Notes: generated by a model not told the origin, from the sequence alone. Counted from the first letter of the stretch, positions 19,150-28,705 are shown. The stretch: DNA of 64,000 nt from Hyphomicrobiales bacterium (GCA_900489925.1 UEHQ01000008.1:124001-188000), one strand, 5' to 3'. A program made the numbers and translations.

Positions 19150-19338
19150 TAACATCGGCGGGCCGACAGCACGCTCCCTCCCGCCGCACCCCTTGGGGAG
19201 CCGTGCAGGTGATCTCGTTGCACCTCGTCCGCGGCCCCAAGGCAAAGCAGCGCGGCATCCGCGCATTATCAAGGCGCCGGAAGCTGGCCAGCACCCGGTC
19301 GCATGTGCCTCGCCGGCCTTCGCGCCGGCGCTTTTGTT
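19150..19338 (+). ncRNA. Candidate structured RNA in the gap between two minus-strand genes
   Basis: The gap 18982-19353 has no convincing protein gene but shows nested helices. CGGCGGG (19156-62) pairs with CCCGCCG (19180-86). CCTTGGGG (19191-98) pairs perfectly with CCCCAAGG (19235-42) and encloses GTGCA/TGCAC (19203-07/19219-23). GCGCGG/CCGCGC is at 19250-64. The series ends in a GC hairpin followed by CTTTTGTT on the plus strand. Direction opposite to both neighbours and a terminal T-run argue for a plus-strand transcript. A TTGACA at 19041-19046 lacks a good -10. It does not match RNase P, tmRNA, 4.5S or 6S signatures that I know. Confidence 0.4.
19311..19337 (+). terminator. Rho-independent terminator, plus strand
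   Basis: CGCCGG (19311-16) and CCGGCG (19325-30) form a GC-rich stem with an eight-base loop, followed by CTTTTGTT. The T-run is only on the plus strand, while the neighbouring genes run on the minus strand. It therefore ends a plus-strand transcript, perhaps the candidate RNA just upstream. Confidence 0.6.
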
Positions 19339-19353
19339 AGGTCTCGGGAGAGA

Positions 19354-20643
19354 TCAGTCGCAATAGACCTTGCCGCTCTGGCGCGATCTCAGGTCGAAAT
19401 GGAAGTGGTTCCAGTGCTCCGGATTGCTGCCGGGGCCAAGAACGGTGTTGAAGTAACGGCAGCTGTCGCTGCGAACCGCCTGCAGCAGGCGCCCTTCGCG
19501 GAAGGAGAACAGCCCCTTCTTGCGTACGTCAATCTCATGGCCGCTTTTCAGCACGAACTTGCCCACGTCGATCGCATTGCCGTGCGCATGCTCTGACATC
19601 GGATTGTATTTTTGCCGGCTGTTGTTCATGCGACGGCAGCTGTAGCCGCCAAGAGGCTCGATGGTCTTGATGCCGGACCAGTAGCGAAAGCGTGCCGACG
19701 GCGCGAGTTCGTTCTTCACCCACTTAGCGAAAGCTAGTGTTACCTGGCAGTTCAGCGTAACGGCGGGCCTCACCCCGATATTGCCGGAAAGCCCCTGCAG
19801 CGAGATGGGATATGGCACCTGGCAGGCCGGCCCCTGCGAAATCGGCGGCTTGTCGGTATAGACGACGCCCATTCGCTTCAGCTCACGACGACACGCCAAC
19901 TCGGACGCCGGCATGACGCCGGGATCGACGGGAGCAGGTCGGCTCATCATCGGATTGCTGGGACGCAGCATGGCAACCTGCGTCTCATTTTCCTCCGGCA
20001 CGCGCGACGGAGCCACCACGGGCCTGCCATCGCTCCAGACGCGAGACTCGCTCACAACAGCCTCGCTTGCGGGCTGCGCGACGCGCGCGCGATTGAGCTG
20101 GGTCGGATTGTCCGTGCCGATGCCATCGACAACGGGCTGGTCGGACTGTCCTTCGGCGATCTGCTGCTGTTCTTCCTGCGCAAGGCCCGTCACCGGCTCG
20201 ACGCCGAGTTCGGCATCCATGTTGACGCCACCCTCGGGCACGGCAAGCGCCTGGGTGCCACCCCAGTTCTGCGGCTGCCCCTGGAGCTGCCCGGCAGCGC
20301 CCCGCGCGCCAGCGGCGGCCTGATCGCTGTCCATACGCGGGAGCCCGCCCGGTTGAGCGGTGCGTGCCGAATGTCCTGTCCCTGCGAGGTTCGGCGTATC
20401 CAGATAGTCGATCGATTGCTGGGTACCGCTCACCGGCTGGCTGGAGACGGGATAGGCCTGCCGGGTTTCGACTGGCTGGGCGGAGACCGGCGCGGCATAG
20501 CGCTTGGGTGGAGAAATAGAGCTGACCGTCGTGCCATGATCCACTTCGCCCGGCGGAATGAGCCCATCCGTCGAGCACGTCGTCAGTGCTGTCGATAGCA
20601 GCACAGGCAGCACATAACGCCGCAGAATGGAAACAAACGCCAT
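19354..20643 (-). CDS. Extensin-family protein with lipoprotein-like N-terminus
   Basis: 429 residues. The N-terminus MAFVSILRR plus a hydrophobic stretch ends in LTTC, a plausible lipobox. Residues 30-240 are a low-complexity, Gln/Ala/Pro-rich linker. The C-terminal 190 residues are the bacterial extensin-like domain: LACRRELKRMGVVY, AKWVKNELAPSARFRYWSGI, SEHAHGNAIDVGKF and HWNHFHFDLRS. The HxxxxxxD and HxH spacing and the surrounding fold resemble M15-type peptidases and suggest a zinc site acting on peptidoglycan, but that activity is inferred. Six cysteines in the domain point to an oxidising compartment. Confidence 0.82.
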   Translation of the reverse strand: MAFVSILRRYVLPVLLSTALTTCSTDGLIPPGEVDHGTTVSSISPPKRYAAPVSAQPVETRQAYPVSSQPVSGTQQSIDYLDTPNLAGTGHSARTAQPGGLPRMDSDQAAAGARGAAGQLQGQPQNWGGTQALAVPEGGVNMDAELGVEPVTGLAQEEQQQIAEGQSDQPVVDGIGTDNPTQLNRARVAQPASEAVVSESRVWSDGRPVVAPSRVPEENETQVAMLRPSNPMMSRPAPVDPGVMPASELACRRELKRMGVVYTDKPPISQGPACQVPYPISLQGLSGNIGVRPAVTLNCQVTLAFAKWVKNELAPSARFRYWSGIKTIEPLGGYSCRRMNNSRQKYNPMSEHAHGNAIDVGKFVLKSGHEIDVRKKGLFSFREGRLLQAVRSDSCRYFNTVLGPGSNPEHWNHFHFDLRSRQSGKVYCD

Positions 20644-20835
20644 ACCAAAATCGCTTCCGCAGAACGGCAGTCATCAAAGAAGTTCAATCGAAATTTAGTA
20701 AAAAACGGTGAACGAAAGCTTACCTCGAAGCCCTCGCGATCCACGGTCGAGAAATCGCAGGCCGGCCCCCGGCTCCCGAAAGAGCCACGTTCAGCCGCCG
20801 CAACACGCTGCTCGGCGCAGCAAACCAGCCTCCGA

Positions 20836-22242
20836 CTAGGCGCCGTTCTTCGTCGATCGATAGGCATCGATGATCGCCTCGGCGGCGAGCGCCACCTCGG
20901 CCGTATCCGTCTGAAAATTGGTGACCGAGAGGCGCATGACCTGCGTGCCACGCCACGTCGCGCCGCCGGCAAAGATCCGACCATCACGCTGGATTGCCGC
21001 GATTGTCCGCGTCGTCAGCTCGTCGTCCTGCCCCGGCCAGCGCTCATCCGCGAACCGTACAACGATCTGGTTGAGCACCACGTCGTTGGCGATGACCACA
21101 CCCGGCTCCTTCGCCAGCTTCTGGGCCAGCTCACTTGCCGCCTCACAAGCGCGGTCGACCATGGCTTCGATGCCGGTGCGACCGAGATGCTTGATCATGG
21201 CCCACGTCGCGAAGCCGCGCGCACGCCGCGAAAGCTCGGGCACATAATGCGAGGGATCCCGCTCGCCTTCGGCCGCCAGAGGCAGATAGCTCGCGGCAAT
21301 GGTCATGGCGCGGCGGTGGGCGAGTTCGTTGCGCACGATCGCGTAGCCGCAGTCGTAGGGCGTCTGCAGCCACTTGTGGCCGTCGGTGGCCCAGCTGTCC
21401 GCGAGCGCGACGCCAGCGGTCAGATGGCGGCGTTTGGCGGATGACTGCGCCCACAGACCGAAGGCCCCATCGACATGCACCCAGGCACCGGCGGAATGCG
21501 CCAGCGGAATAAGGACCGAGAAGTCATCGAAAGCGCCGGTATTGATCTGCCCGGCCTGAAGGATGACGACGCATGGCCCCTGCGCGGCGGCAATCGCCTG
21601 CGAAAAGGCAGAAACGGCGATGCGACCGTGGTCGTCAGTCGGCAGTCTGACGACCCGGTCGTGACCGAGCCCCAGAAACTGCAATGCGGAAAACACGGTC
21701 GTATGCGCGTCGTCGCCAATGAGCACCGTGATCGGCGGCGCACCGAACAGTCCGTGCGCGTCGACGTCCCAGTTCGCCCGACGCAGCACCTCACCGCGAG
21801 CGGCGGCAAGGCAGGTGAAATTGGCGAGCGTCGCGCCGGTCACGAAACCGACGGAGCTCTGCGCAGGCAGGCCAAGGATATCGAGCAGCCACCGCGCAGC
21901 AATGCCCTCGACCGCCGCGGCGGAGGGGGTTGCCGTGTGGTTGCCGGCGTTCTGGCCCCAGGCGCTCGTCAGAAAATCGGCGGCGACGCCCATTGGATGG
22001 GAACCGCCGATCACCCAGCCGAAGAAGCGCGGCCCCGTCATCCGATGAAGGCCGGGCTCGGCTCTCGCGACAAGATCGTCCAGCACCTCAACCATCGCCG
22101 TTGGTGTTCGAGGAACATCTTCACTGAAGGTCGCGACCGCGGCGGAATAGTCCAGCGTCGGTCTGTGCGGCAGATTGCCGATCGGCTCCCGAAACCGGGC
22201 AGCGTGATCGGCGGCTCGCGAAAAAAGATCCTTCGTACCCAC
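20836..22242 (-). CDS. Pyridoxal-dependent decarboxylase, group II (aspartate aminotransferase superfamily)
   Basis: 468 residues. PLP enzyme with TGATLANFTCLAAAR (phosphate and cofactor site), AWVHVDGAFGLWA (Asp to the pyridine nitrogen) and SWATDGHKWLQTP, where Lys290 forms the Schiff base. The family decarboxylates aromatic or acidic amino acids (DDC, glutamate, tyrosine or diaminobutyrate decarboxylases). Some bacterial members have other roles, so the substrate is left open. It stands alone, with 186 bp upstream before a small unrelated gene. The gap 20644-20835 holds no recognised feature. Confidence 0.85.
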   Translation of the reverse strand: MGTKDLFSRAADHAARFREPIGNLPHRPTLDYSAAVATFSEDVPRTPTAMVEVLDDLVARAEPGLHRMTGPRFFGWVIGGSHPMGVAADFLTSAWGQNAGNHTATPSAAAVEGIAARWLLDILGLPAQSSVGFVTGATLANFTCLAAARGEVLRRANWDVDAHGLFGAPPITVLIGDDAHTTVFSALQFLGLGHDRVVRLPTDDHGRIAVSAFSQAIAAAQGPCVVILQAGQINTGAFDDFSVLIPLAHSAGAWVHVDGAFGLWAQSSAKRRHLTAGVALADSWATDGHKWLQTPYDCGYAIVRNELAHRRAMTIAASYLPLAAEGERDPSHYVPELSRRARGFATWAMIKHLGRTGIEAMVDRACEAASELAQKLAKEPGVVIANDVVLNQIVVRFADERWPGQDDELTTRTIAAIQRDGRIFAGGATWRGTQVMRLSVTNFQTDTAEVALAAEAIIDAYRSTKNGA

Positions 22243-22428
22243 GGCATCTGCCTCCCCGGCGAAGCCGGCTAGCCGACGCCTCGCGCACCTGATGTCGGAC
22301 TGCGAATGCTTGAAGGACTGAAGGATAGCCGCAACAGCGCTTCAGCGCCAGCTGGACAATAAGTGTAGGAAGCTACCGTAGCGGAAGGAAGCCTCAGGCG
22401 AGCTGCTGCGAAGAACTGGCCGGCAGCG

Positions 22429-22665
22429 TCAGCTGACGTGGCGCAAGCCGGAAACCGCGGGCGTAACGCCCTTGGCGATCACGTTCCGGTCGGCCTTGCC
22501 ATAGAGCTCGTTCATGATCTTTGCCACTTCGACGGCATAGCCCTCGGTCAAGCCGAAGAGCACCTGACCGCCGAAGGTTGCCGGTTCTTCGGTGTGATTG
22601 TCCCAGACCGTCCAGGTATCGAGTGGATCGCAAATGACGTCGTAACGAGGATTCAAGCTATTCAT
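22429..22665 (-). CDS. Small hypothetical protein
   Basis: 78 residues starting MNSLNPRYDVICDPLDTW. It is soluble, with no signal peptide or membrane helix. Composition and codon use look like the neighbouring genes, and no overlapping frame is a better candidate. The ribosome site is weak (AAGG well upstream). I do not recognise the family; FGGQVLFGLTEGYAVEVAKIM suggests one beta-hairpin and a helix. Similar short orphans are common in Rhizobiaceae. Function unknown. Confidence 0.6.
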   Translation of the reverse strand: MNSLNPRYDVICDPLDTWTVWDNHTEEPATFGGQVLFGLTEGYAVEVAKIMNELYGKADRNVIAKGVTPAVSGLRHVS

Positions 22666-22813
22666 GATGATACTACTGCCTTGACTATCTCACTCGCATA
22701 CGTGGTGCACTCTTAACGCGGCCTTGCGCCGCGACCTCAGTTCATGCAGGCCATTTCTTGTATTTCGACGCGCAGTGATCGCTGCGCGGCGCACTCACGC
22801 GGCCGACGAGCCC

Positions 22814-22972
22814 TTATCGAGGCGGAAGGCTACCCGTCATGATCCGGTCGGTTTTATTAAGTTCCATCTGTGGCCAGTTGGATGCCGCCTCGGTCGCCGG
22901 ACGACTGCCGATCGCAAGAATTGTGATCAGGCCGGCCACGATGGCAGAAAGAAGCAAGCCGCTATAGGTCAT
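22814..22972 (-). CDS. Small single-span membrane protein
   Basis: 52 residues from ATG 22972, preceded by GAGG eight bases upstream; the longer open frame upstream is not used. MTYSGLLLSAIVAGLITILAI is a single hydrophobic helix that could be a signal or an anchor, followed by a short polar tail. No family recognised. It lies between another small orphan gene and the membrane hydrolase gene. Confidence 0.5.
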   Translation of the reverse strand: MTYSGLLLSAIVAGLITILAIGSRPATEAASNWPQMELNKTDRIMTGSLPPR

Positions 22973-23103
22973 TGTTCGAGCCTCAAAGATGTGGTTTCCC
23001 AGCCACTGACGCGCAAACTGCAACGGGACCCTAAACGAAAACATAAGGAATATGGTTAACCCACAGCATATTCCCATTTACGGACGCAATATCCGGGCCA
23101 AAA

Positions 23104-24765
23104 TCAGTCATGCCCCTCGATCGAGGCGGATTGCGCCTCGAAATATCGCTTCAGATCGTCGATCCGGGCGGGCTCGATCTGGGGGGCCGTCACGGCAACC
23201 CAGCCGTCGATATAGTGCTGCGGCGCGTAGACATGGCCGTACCCCATCGGTGATGTCGTGGCGATCGCCATGTCGAACAGCAGCTGCAGCATGGTCAGCG
23301 CCGGGAACCATCTGAGGCTCGGCGTCACATCGGGGCCGCGCGGCCGTCGCATCCAATCCGGCTCCCGATAGAACGCCTTCTCGTCGAAGAAGGTCACCGC
23401 ATCGCTCGCATATTGCAGGTAAACGATACGGATCGGTCCCCACGTCGCACCGGGAATGTCGAGCGCGTTGTTCTGGTTGGTGAAGCGAATGATCGAACTG
23501 TCCCTGAACTTCGGCAGCCATGCCGGCGACTGCGGCTCGCGCGCCGCCGTCACTGCCCGCCATGTCACGCTCTCGAAGGGGGGGCCGCTCCAGAGCGCGC
23601 CCTGGAAGGGATCGGCGACGATGTCGAATATGTCAGCCGAGATCTGCGAGTTCAGCGCTCCCAGGCTCAGCCCGTGCAGGTAGAGTTTCGGGCGCTTGTC
23701 GCGAGGCAGTGTGGTCCAGTAGCCGTAGACTTCGCGAAAGAGCGCCTTGGCCGATTCAGCCCCGTACTCCGGCTCCACGAGCAGCGACAGCCAGCTCGTC
23801 AGATAGGAATACTGCATGGCCACGCTCGCGATATCGCCGTGATGAAGATATTCGACCGTATCCATCGCGGCGGGATCGACCCATCCCGTACCGGTGGGCA
23901 CGATAATGACCAGTAGCGACCGATCGAAGGCGCCTTGCCGCTTCAGTTCCTGCAGCGCGAGCTTGGCTCGCGCCTCGATGGTATCGGCATTGTTGAGGCC
24001 GACATAGACACGGATCGGTTCGCGCGCCTGCTCTTTCCAGAAGGAACCGATCGTCGCTGCGGTCGGGCCGGAGGCAATGAAATGACGGCCCTGCCGCCCG
24101 AGCCCGGTCCAGGCAATCGGTGATGCCGTGCTGCCGGTCTTGCCGGGATCGGCCGGTGCAGGAACGTCGTCTTCCAGCATCGCATCGATCTTCTGGAAGG
24201 ACGAGTCGGCCAGGTGAAGCGCCGTGCGAAGCAAAACACCCTCAACGATCGACCAGAAGAGGAAGATCGCAATCGCCGCCCCGATGACGTTGGACACCCG
24301 GCGCGGAACGAAGCGCCCCAACCAGCCGGAGATCCGCAGCACCGTGTACCGGAAGAGCCGCCCGAGAAACACGGCCGCGAGAAACACCAAAGCCGCGACC
24401 GCCACGAGCTTGAAAGGATCGGCGCTGTCCACGCGTTCCATATGCCAGAGATCACGGATCGAGTTCTGCCAGCCAGCCGCCTGCCAGAGGAAGATCACCG
24501 ACACGATCACGCCGCAGACATAGACAGCGGCCTTTAGCGCCACCGGTACCGTGCGCGCTGCCGGAAGCTCCAGATAGCCCCACAACCACACGAGCGCGAC
24601 GCCGAACATATAGCCGACAGCACCAGCAAGCCCCGACAACGCCCCCTGCACGAGAAACGACCGTGGCATCAGGCTGGGCGTCAGCGAGGCCGAAAAAAAT
24701 GCAAACCCCAACACCAGACCGACCACCGAAAGGGAGGCAATCAGATTAGAAAGCAGGCGCCGCAT
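23104..24765 (-). CDS. Membrane alpha/beta-hydrolase family protein
   Basis: 553 residues. The N-terminal half carries about five membrane helices (residues 10-200: the alpha/beta-hydrolase N-terminal type). The C-terminal half is an alpha/beta-hydrolase fold with the nucleophile elbow LHGLSLGAL (GxSxG), a preceding SLLVIIVPTGTGWVD block and a late His region, YAPQHYIDGW. GGGGAGA precedes the ATG. The family (PF15420/PF10081-like) is uncharacterised; a lipid or ester substrate in the membrane is likely. It follows, and may be co-transcribed with, the Ntn hydrolase gene 73 bp upstream. Confidence 0.82.
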   Translation of the reverse strand: MRRLLSNLIASLSVVGLVLGFAFFSASLTPSLMPRSFLVQGALSGLAGAVGYMFGVALVWLWGYLELPAARTVPVALKAAVYVCGVIVSVIFLWQAAGWQNSIRDLWHMERVDSADPFKLVAVAALVFLAAVFLGRLFRYTVLRISGWLGRFVPRRVSNVIGAAIAIFLFWSIVEGVLLRTALHLADSSFQKIDAMLEDDVPAPADPGKTGSTASPIAWTGLGRQGRHFIASGPTAATIGSFWKEQAREPIRVYVGLNNADTIEARAKLALQELKRQGAFDRSLLVIIVPTGTGWVDPAAMDTVEYLHHGDIASVAMQYSYLTSWLSLLVEPEYGAESAKALFREVYGYWTTLPRDKRPKLYLHGLSLGALNSQISADIFDIVADPFQGALWSGPPFESVTWRAVTAAREPQSPAWLPKFRDSSIIRFTNQNNALDIPGATWGPIRIVYLQYASDAVTFFDEKAFYREPDWMRRPRGPDVTPSLRWFPALTMLQLLFDMAIATTSPMGYGHVYAPQHYIDGWVAVTAPQIEPARIDDLKRYFEAQSASIEGHD

Positions 24766-24838
24766 GCCATTCTCCCCTCAACGTGTCGAACTCAATCAGT
24801 TCCCGGCAACAATCTCGTTGCCATTCCCGCGCCGCCGG

Positions 24839-25915
24839 CTAGTGCAGGCCCAGGAAAACGAACGGTTTGGCGTCCTTGAAGTCCTTGGTCGCATCTCCGG
24901 AATAGGTGTGATCCTGGTTTTCTCCGAGATCCAGGCGCTTTACTTTCCCGGTCTCCTTGGAAAAATCGATACTCTTGAGATCGACCCAAAAGGTGTTTGG
25001 CGTCAGCGCCGACTCGAAGAAGTAAAGCTTGCGCTTGTGATCGAAGACCGTGCGCCATCTCGTCGAGGAGATGTTCGGCTCGTCCGGCGTGGTGATGCCG
25101 TAAGGCACGGAGGCGTTGCGGATCACGCTGAAGACGCTGGCCAACGCCCGGTTCGGATCTTCGTCCTTCGGAATCGCATTGACGTAGAACGACGCGCGGG
25201 CAAAGCGGTCCGATGCCCTGTTCGTCCCCGGTAGCATCACCGTGCCGCCGATCTGCTTCCAGTAGCTGTTCAGGGCCAGCTGTTCGTCGAAGATCGGCGA
25301 ATTCGTCATCACCTGGTACTTGCGGTCATGATGGATGACCTGCTTGCCCTTGATATATTCCACGATCGCGCTGTCGCCGCTCGCGTCCGACATCGAAAGA
25401 TGCAGCGTCGTCAGCCGATTTTCGCCGGGTACATTGTCGGTGACGATGGTGAATGGCTCTTTCTCGAGCGCATCGACAGCCTCCTTGACGGTGGCGAAAT
25501 TGTCCAGGACATACTGACCCCAGGCCGCGATCGTAAGGCCCGGCCGGCTCGCCTTGTTGAAGTGCGGATATTCGGATTCGACCAGCCAGAGCAGGTTGAC
25601 GTTCAGTCCAGCTTCGTTGACGCCATCGGTCGTGGAAACATCATAGCCCGTCGCCACGACGCTCCCGTATTTGGCCGTCCAGGCGATTGAATTGGGGCCC
25701 GCCTCGCCGCTGCGCGCCATGCCGCGCGGCAGGATATAGAGGTTGGTCGCCACGTCGCTTTTCCAGTCCATGGAGCGCGCCGTGATGACGTTGCCGTTCG
25801 GGCCCAGATACACAAGCCGCGTGCACGCTTCCGCCGCCGTTTGCCCGAAGACCAGCATGGAGCCCAGCGCGAGCGATACCAGGGAGCGCGTAATGGATTT
25901 CCTGACGAAGAACAT
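24839..25915 (-). CDS. Exported linear amide C-N hydrolase (choloylglycine hydrolase family)
   Basis: 358 residues from ATG 25915 (GGAGATT upstream); a TTG six bases earlier is less likely. A signal peptide ends QTAAEA, leaving Cys as the first mature residue: CTRLVYLGPNGNVITARSMDW. This is the N-terminal nucleophile of penicillin-V-acylase and bile-salt-hydrolase-like enzymes, activated here by signal cleavage. DVSTTDGVNEAGLNVNLLW and NSPIFDEQLALN carry the conserved Asp and Asn positions. It probably cleaves amide bonds such as N-acyl amino acids or acyl-homoserine lactones in the periplasm; the substrate is an inference. Confidence 0.87.
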   Translation of the reverse strand: MFFVRKSITRSLVSLALGSMLVFGQTAAEACTRLVYLGPNGNVITARSMDWKSDVATNLYILPRGMARSGEAGPNSIAWTAKYGSVVATGYDVSTTDGVNEAGLNVNLLWLVESEYPHFNKASRPGLTIAAWGQYVLDNFATVKEAVDALEKEPFTIVTDNVPGENRLTTLHLSMSDASGDSAIVEYIKGKQVIHHDRKYQVMTNSPIFDEQLALNSYWKQIGGTVMLPGTNRASDRFARASFYVNAIPKDEDPNRALASVFSVIRNASVPYGITTPDEPNISSTRWRTVFDHKRKLYFFESALTPNTFWVDLKSIDFSKETGKVKRLDLGENQDHTYSGDATKDFKDAKPFVFLGLH

Positions 25916-25945
25916 GACCAATCTCCATGTCGTGATTGTCGTGAC

Positions 25946-26776
25946 CTAGAACCGCATAGATAGTCCAAGTACCGGCCCGTGCTGGCTTACATCCCAGCGA
26001 AACTTGTTCGCGCCGGTAAAGTCGTCGTTCTCATAATCCTGATACAAGAGCCGATACCCTGCCCTGAGGATCGTCGGATGCCCCATCAGCATGGTCCGAT
26101 AGCCGAGATAGGCTTGCGCGTTGACGCTGATCTTCGACCCGACGTCGAAGCCGCCGACGTCAGCTTCAGCAACCACGTTCCACCGTTCGGTCAGGTCGGC
26201 GTTCACTCTCAGGCCGACGAAGGGGTCTGTCCAGTCGGCACTCTTTGTCGTCTTCAGCCCGAAGGCCTCGACATCGGCCTTCAGCTCCGTCCAACGCAGG
26301 CCTATGGTCGGCTCGATCGATACTGTCCGCGGCTTTCCGAAAACGGTGTTGCCACCGAGCTGCCATTCATAGGCCTTGTAGAAGGCCCCTGCCGACAGGG
26401 TGGTCGTCGTGATATCTAGGCCGATCTCATGGGCGAGAACCTGCTCGTCCTGGCTTGTCTGCACGTACTGGCCATCGAAGTAGACGCCCCACTGGCCGTT
26501 CGTGATCTCGACGTTGCCCATGGCAACGAAATCGAGATGATCGAATATCTCCGAGAATGGCACGTCGACATTCGTGTCGAAGCCCGCAAGAGACGCGTTG
26601 CCCTTGAGCGAGGCCGCCCAGACATAGGGGCTGACGATGACGGCCCATTCGCGCTCCGGCGCGATTCGCTCCTGATCGAAGTCAGCAGCATCAACGGTGC
26701 ATGTGGTGGTTAGAATGGAAGCAAAGGCGAACAGGAGAAGCACGATGTCGTGCAAGCCGCGTCTCGAAACCGACAT
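25946..26776 (-). CDS. Outer-membrane beta-barrel-like protein
   Basis: 276 residues from ATG 26776 (GAGGG five bases before). A hydrophobic signal-like segment (HDIVLLLFAFASILTTTCTV) is followed by alternating short strands: WAVIVSPYVWAASLKG, GQWGVYFDGQYVQTS, WRYLL-type repeats and the terminal GPVLGLSMRF. A C-terminal phenylalanine is typical of outer-membrane porins and autotransporter-like barrels. It is followed after 30 bp by the amide hydrolase, so export of a substrate or periplasmic processing could be linked. The specific family is not recognised. Confidence 0.7.
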   Translation of the reverse strand: MSVSRRGLHDIVLLLFAFASILTTTCTVDAADFDQERIAPEREWAVIVSPYVWAASLKGNASLAGFDTNVDVPFSEIFDHLDFVAMGNVEITNGQWGVYFDGQYVQTSQDEQVLAHEIGLDITTTTLSAGAFYKAYEWQLGGNTVFGKPRTVSIEPTIGLRWTELKADVEAFGLKTTKSADWTDPFVGLRVNADLTERWNVVAEADVGGFDVGSKISVNAQAYLGYRTMLMGHPTILRAGYRLLYQDYENDDFTGANKFRWDVSQHGPVLGLSMRF

Positions 26777-26890
26777 CCATACCCTCATCGAATGACAGGC
26801 GTGGAGCTTACTATGCGAAGATTGAAATTCAAGCAGTACTGGTAAAATCCGTGGGACGGTTGCAAAGCCGCCCCACGGGGACAATTCGCC

Positions 26891-28705
26891 CTACGCCGCG
26901 CGCGTCAGATGCTGGCGGGCCAAACGGGCGTCCTTCAGCCTGAAATTCGACAGCAGCCCGCGCAGCTGATCGCTTTCTTGCGCCAGCGTCTGGCTTGCCG
27001 CGGTCGTTTCCTCGACCATGGCGGCGTTCTGTTGTGTCATCTGGTCCATGTGATTGACGGAGGTGTTGATCTCGTTGAGGCCGGTCGCCTGCTCGCGGGC
27101 AGCCGTTGCGATCGAGCTGACGTGGTTGTTGACGCGATTGACCAGTTCCTCGATCTCAACCAGCGCCTCACCGGTCGAGCGAACGAGCGTCACCCCGCCT
27201 TCGACTTCGCGCGCCGAATTGCCGATCAGGCTCTTGATCTCCTTGGCGGCATTGGCGGAGCGTTGTGCAAGCTCGCGAACTTCCTGCGCGACGACGGCAA
27301 ATCCGCGTCCCGCTTCACCGGCGCGCGCCGCCTCGACGCCGGCGTTGAGCGCCAGCAGGTTCGTCTGGAAAGCGATTTCGTCGATGACGCCGATGATCTG
27401 GCCGATCCGGTTGGAAGCGTCCTCGATCCGGTTCATCGCCGCAACGGCGTCGCGGACGATCTCGCCGGACTTGCCGGTGCTGGCCTTGGTTTCGGACACC
27501 ATCTCGCGCGCTTCGCTCGCCCGCTCCGATGCGGTCTTCACTGTCGCCGTGATCTCGTCGAGTGCCGCGGCGGTTTCCTCGAGCGCCGCAGCCTGCTGCT
27601 CGGTGCGCTTCGACAGGTTGTTGGTTGCCTCGCTGATGTTGCCGGCGCTGTCGTTGACGATCCGGGTCGATTCCGCGATCGCCTGGATAACGCCGTTGAG
27701 GGCCTCCACCGCCGAGTTGAAATCGGACCGGAGCTTGCCGTAGTCGGCGCCAATGTCGTCGATCGAAACAGTCAGGTCGCCGGCGGCAAGCCGCTCAAGT
27801 CCGGCGCCCAGCGCCTGAATGGCGAAGGTCTGCCGGTCCGCGGCCGTCCGCCAGCTCGCCTCGTTGCCGCGGCGTTCGTCCTCGATCTGCTTTTGCTGCT
27901 GGCTTTCGCGGTCGCGCATGGCAGAGCGCTCACGAACGGAATCGCGCAGCACCAGAAGTGATTTCGCCATCGCGCCGACCTCGTCGCGGCGTTCGTGATC
28001 GACGATCTCGGCGTCCCGTTCATCGGCGATCGCGTTCATGGCAGCCTTCAACCGTGCGATCGGCGAGGTCACGCTACGCACGATCGCAAACGCCACGGAC
28101 AGGATGATGATGGCGCCAACGACACAGACGATCGCGGCCCACAACGCGTTCTGGCGGTAGAGCGCGGCCAGGTCATCAGCATAAACGCCAGTGCCAACCA
28201 CCCAGCCCCACGGCTCGAAGCCGACGACGTGGGAATACTTCAGCACAGGCTCGGCAGCACCCGGCTTCGGCCAGTAATAGTCGACAAAGCCCTCGCCGCT
28301 CTTCTTCACGGTGTTGACGAACTCGACGAAGATGAACTTTCCATTCGGATCCTTGTTCTGCGAGAGATCCGTGCCGTTCAGCTCCGGCTTGATCGGATGC
28401 ATGATCATCGTCGGATGCATGTCGTTGATCCAGAGATAGCCACTGCCGCCGTAGCGCATGGCGGAAACGACTTCCTTTGCAGCCGTTTGCGCCTGCTCTC
28501 GTGTCATCGCGCCCGACTGCTCCAGCTTGTAGTATTTCTGGAAAATGCCGATCGCCGTCGCATCCATCTGCGCAAGGCCGTGGCGCCGTTCATCCTCGAG
28601 CTTGGCATGAGAGTAGTTGAGGAAGAAACCGATCGTCAGAACCAGAATGACAAGAGCCAGACTAACGAGCGTGTAAAGGCGTGTGGAAATCTTGACGTTG
28701 CGCAT
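26891..28705 (-). CDS. Methyl-accepting chemotaxis protein with periplasmic Cache domain
   Basis: 604 residues. Helix one spans about residues 12-30. A single Cache sensor (sCache_2 type) contains [21 protein letters not shown] and the [13 protein letters not shown] block. The second helix is at about 185-208, then HAMP and a full signalling domain with the hairpin tip [21 protein letters not shown]. The C-terminus ends [12 protein letters not shown] without a CheR-tethering pentapeptide. Small organic acids are the usual ligands of this Cache type; the ligand here is unknown. Confidence 0.92.
   Translation of the reverse strand: MRNVKISTRLYTLVSLALVILVLTIGFFLNYSHAKLEDERRHGLAQMDATAIGIFQKYYKLEQSGAMTREQAQTAAKEVVSAMRYGGSGYLWINDMHPTMIMHPIKPELNGTDLSQNKDPNGKFIFVEFVNTVKKSGEGFVDYYWPKPGAAEPVLKYSHVVGFEPWGWVVGTGVYADDLAALYRQNALWAAIVCVVGAIIILSVAFAIVRSVTSPIARLKAAMNAIADERDAEIVDHERRDEVGAMAKSLLVLRDSVRERSAMRDRESQQQKQIEDERRGNEASWRTAADRQTFAIQALGAGLERLAAGDLTVSIDDIGADYGKLRSDFNSAVEALNGVIQAIAESTRIVNDSAGNISEATNNLSKRTEQQAAALEETAAALDEITATVKTASERASEAREMVSETKASTGKSGEIVRDAVAAMNRIEDASNRIGQIIGVIDEIAFQTNLLALNAGVEAARAGEAGRGFAVVAQEVRELAQRSANAAKEIKSLIGNSAREVEGGVTLVRSTGEALVEIEELVNRVNNHVSSIATAAREQATGLNEINTSVNHMDQMTQQNAAMVEETTAASQTLAQESDQLRGLLSNFRLKDARLARQHLTRAA

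Noticed and set aside
18982..19353. 6S RNA, 4.5S RNA, tmRNA or RNase P RNA
   Set aside because: The diagnostic sequences of these RNAs (such as the SRP tetraloop region or the RNase P GAGGAAAGTC block) are not present.
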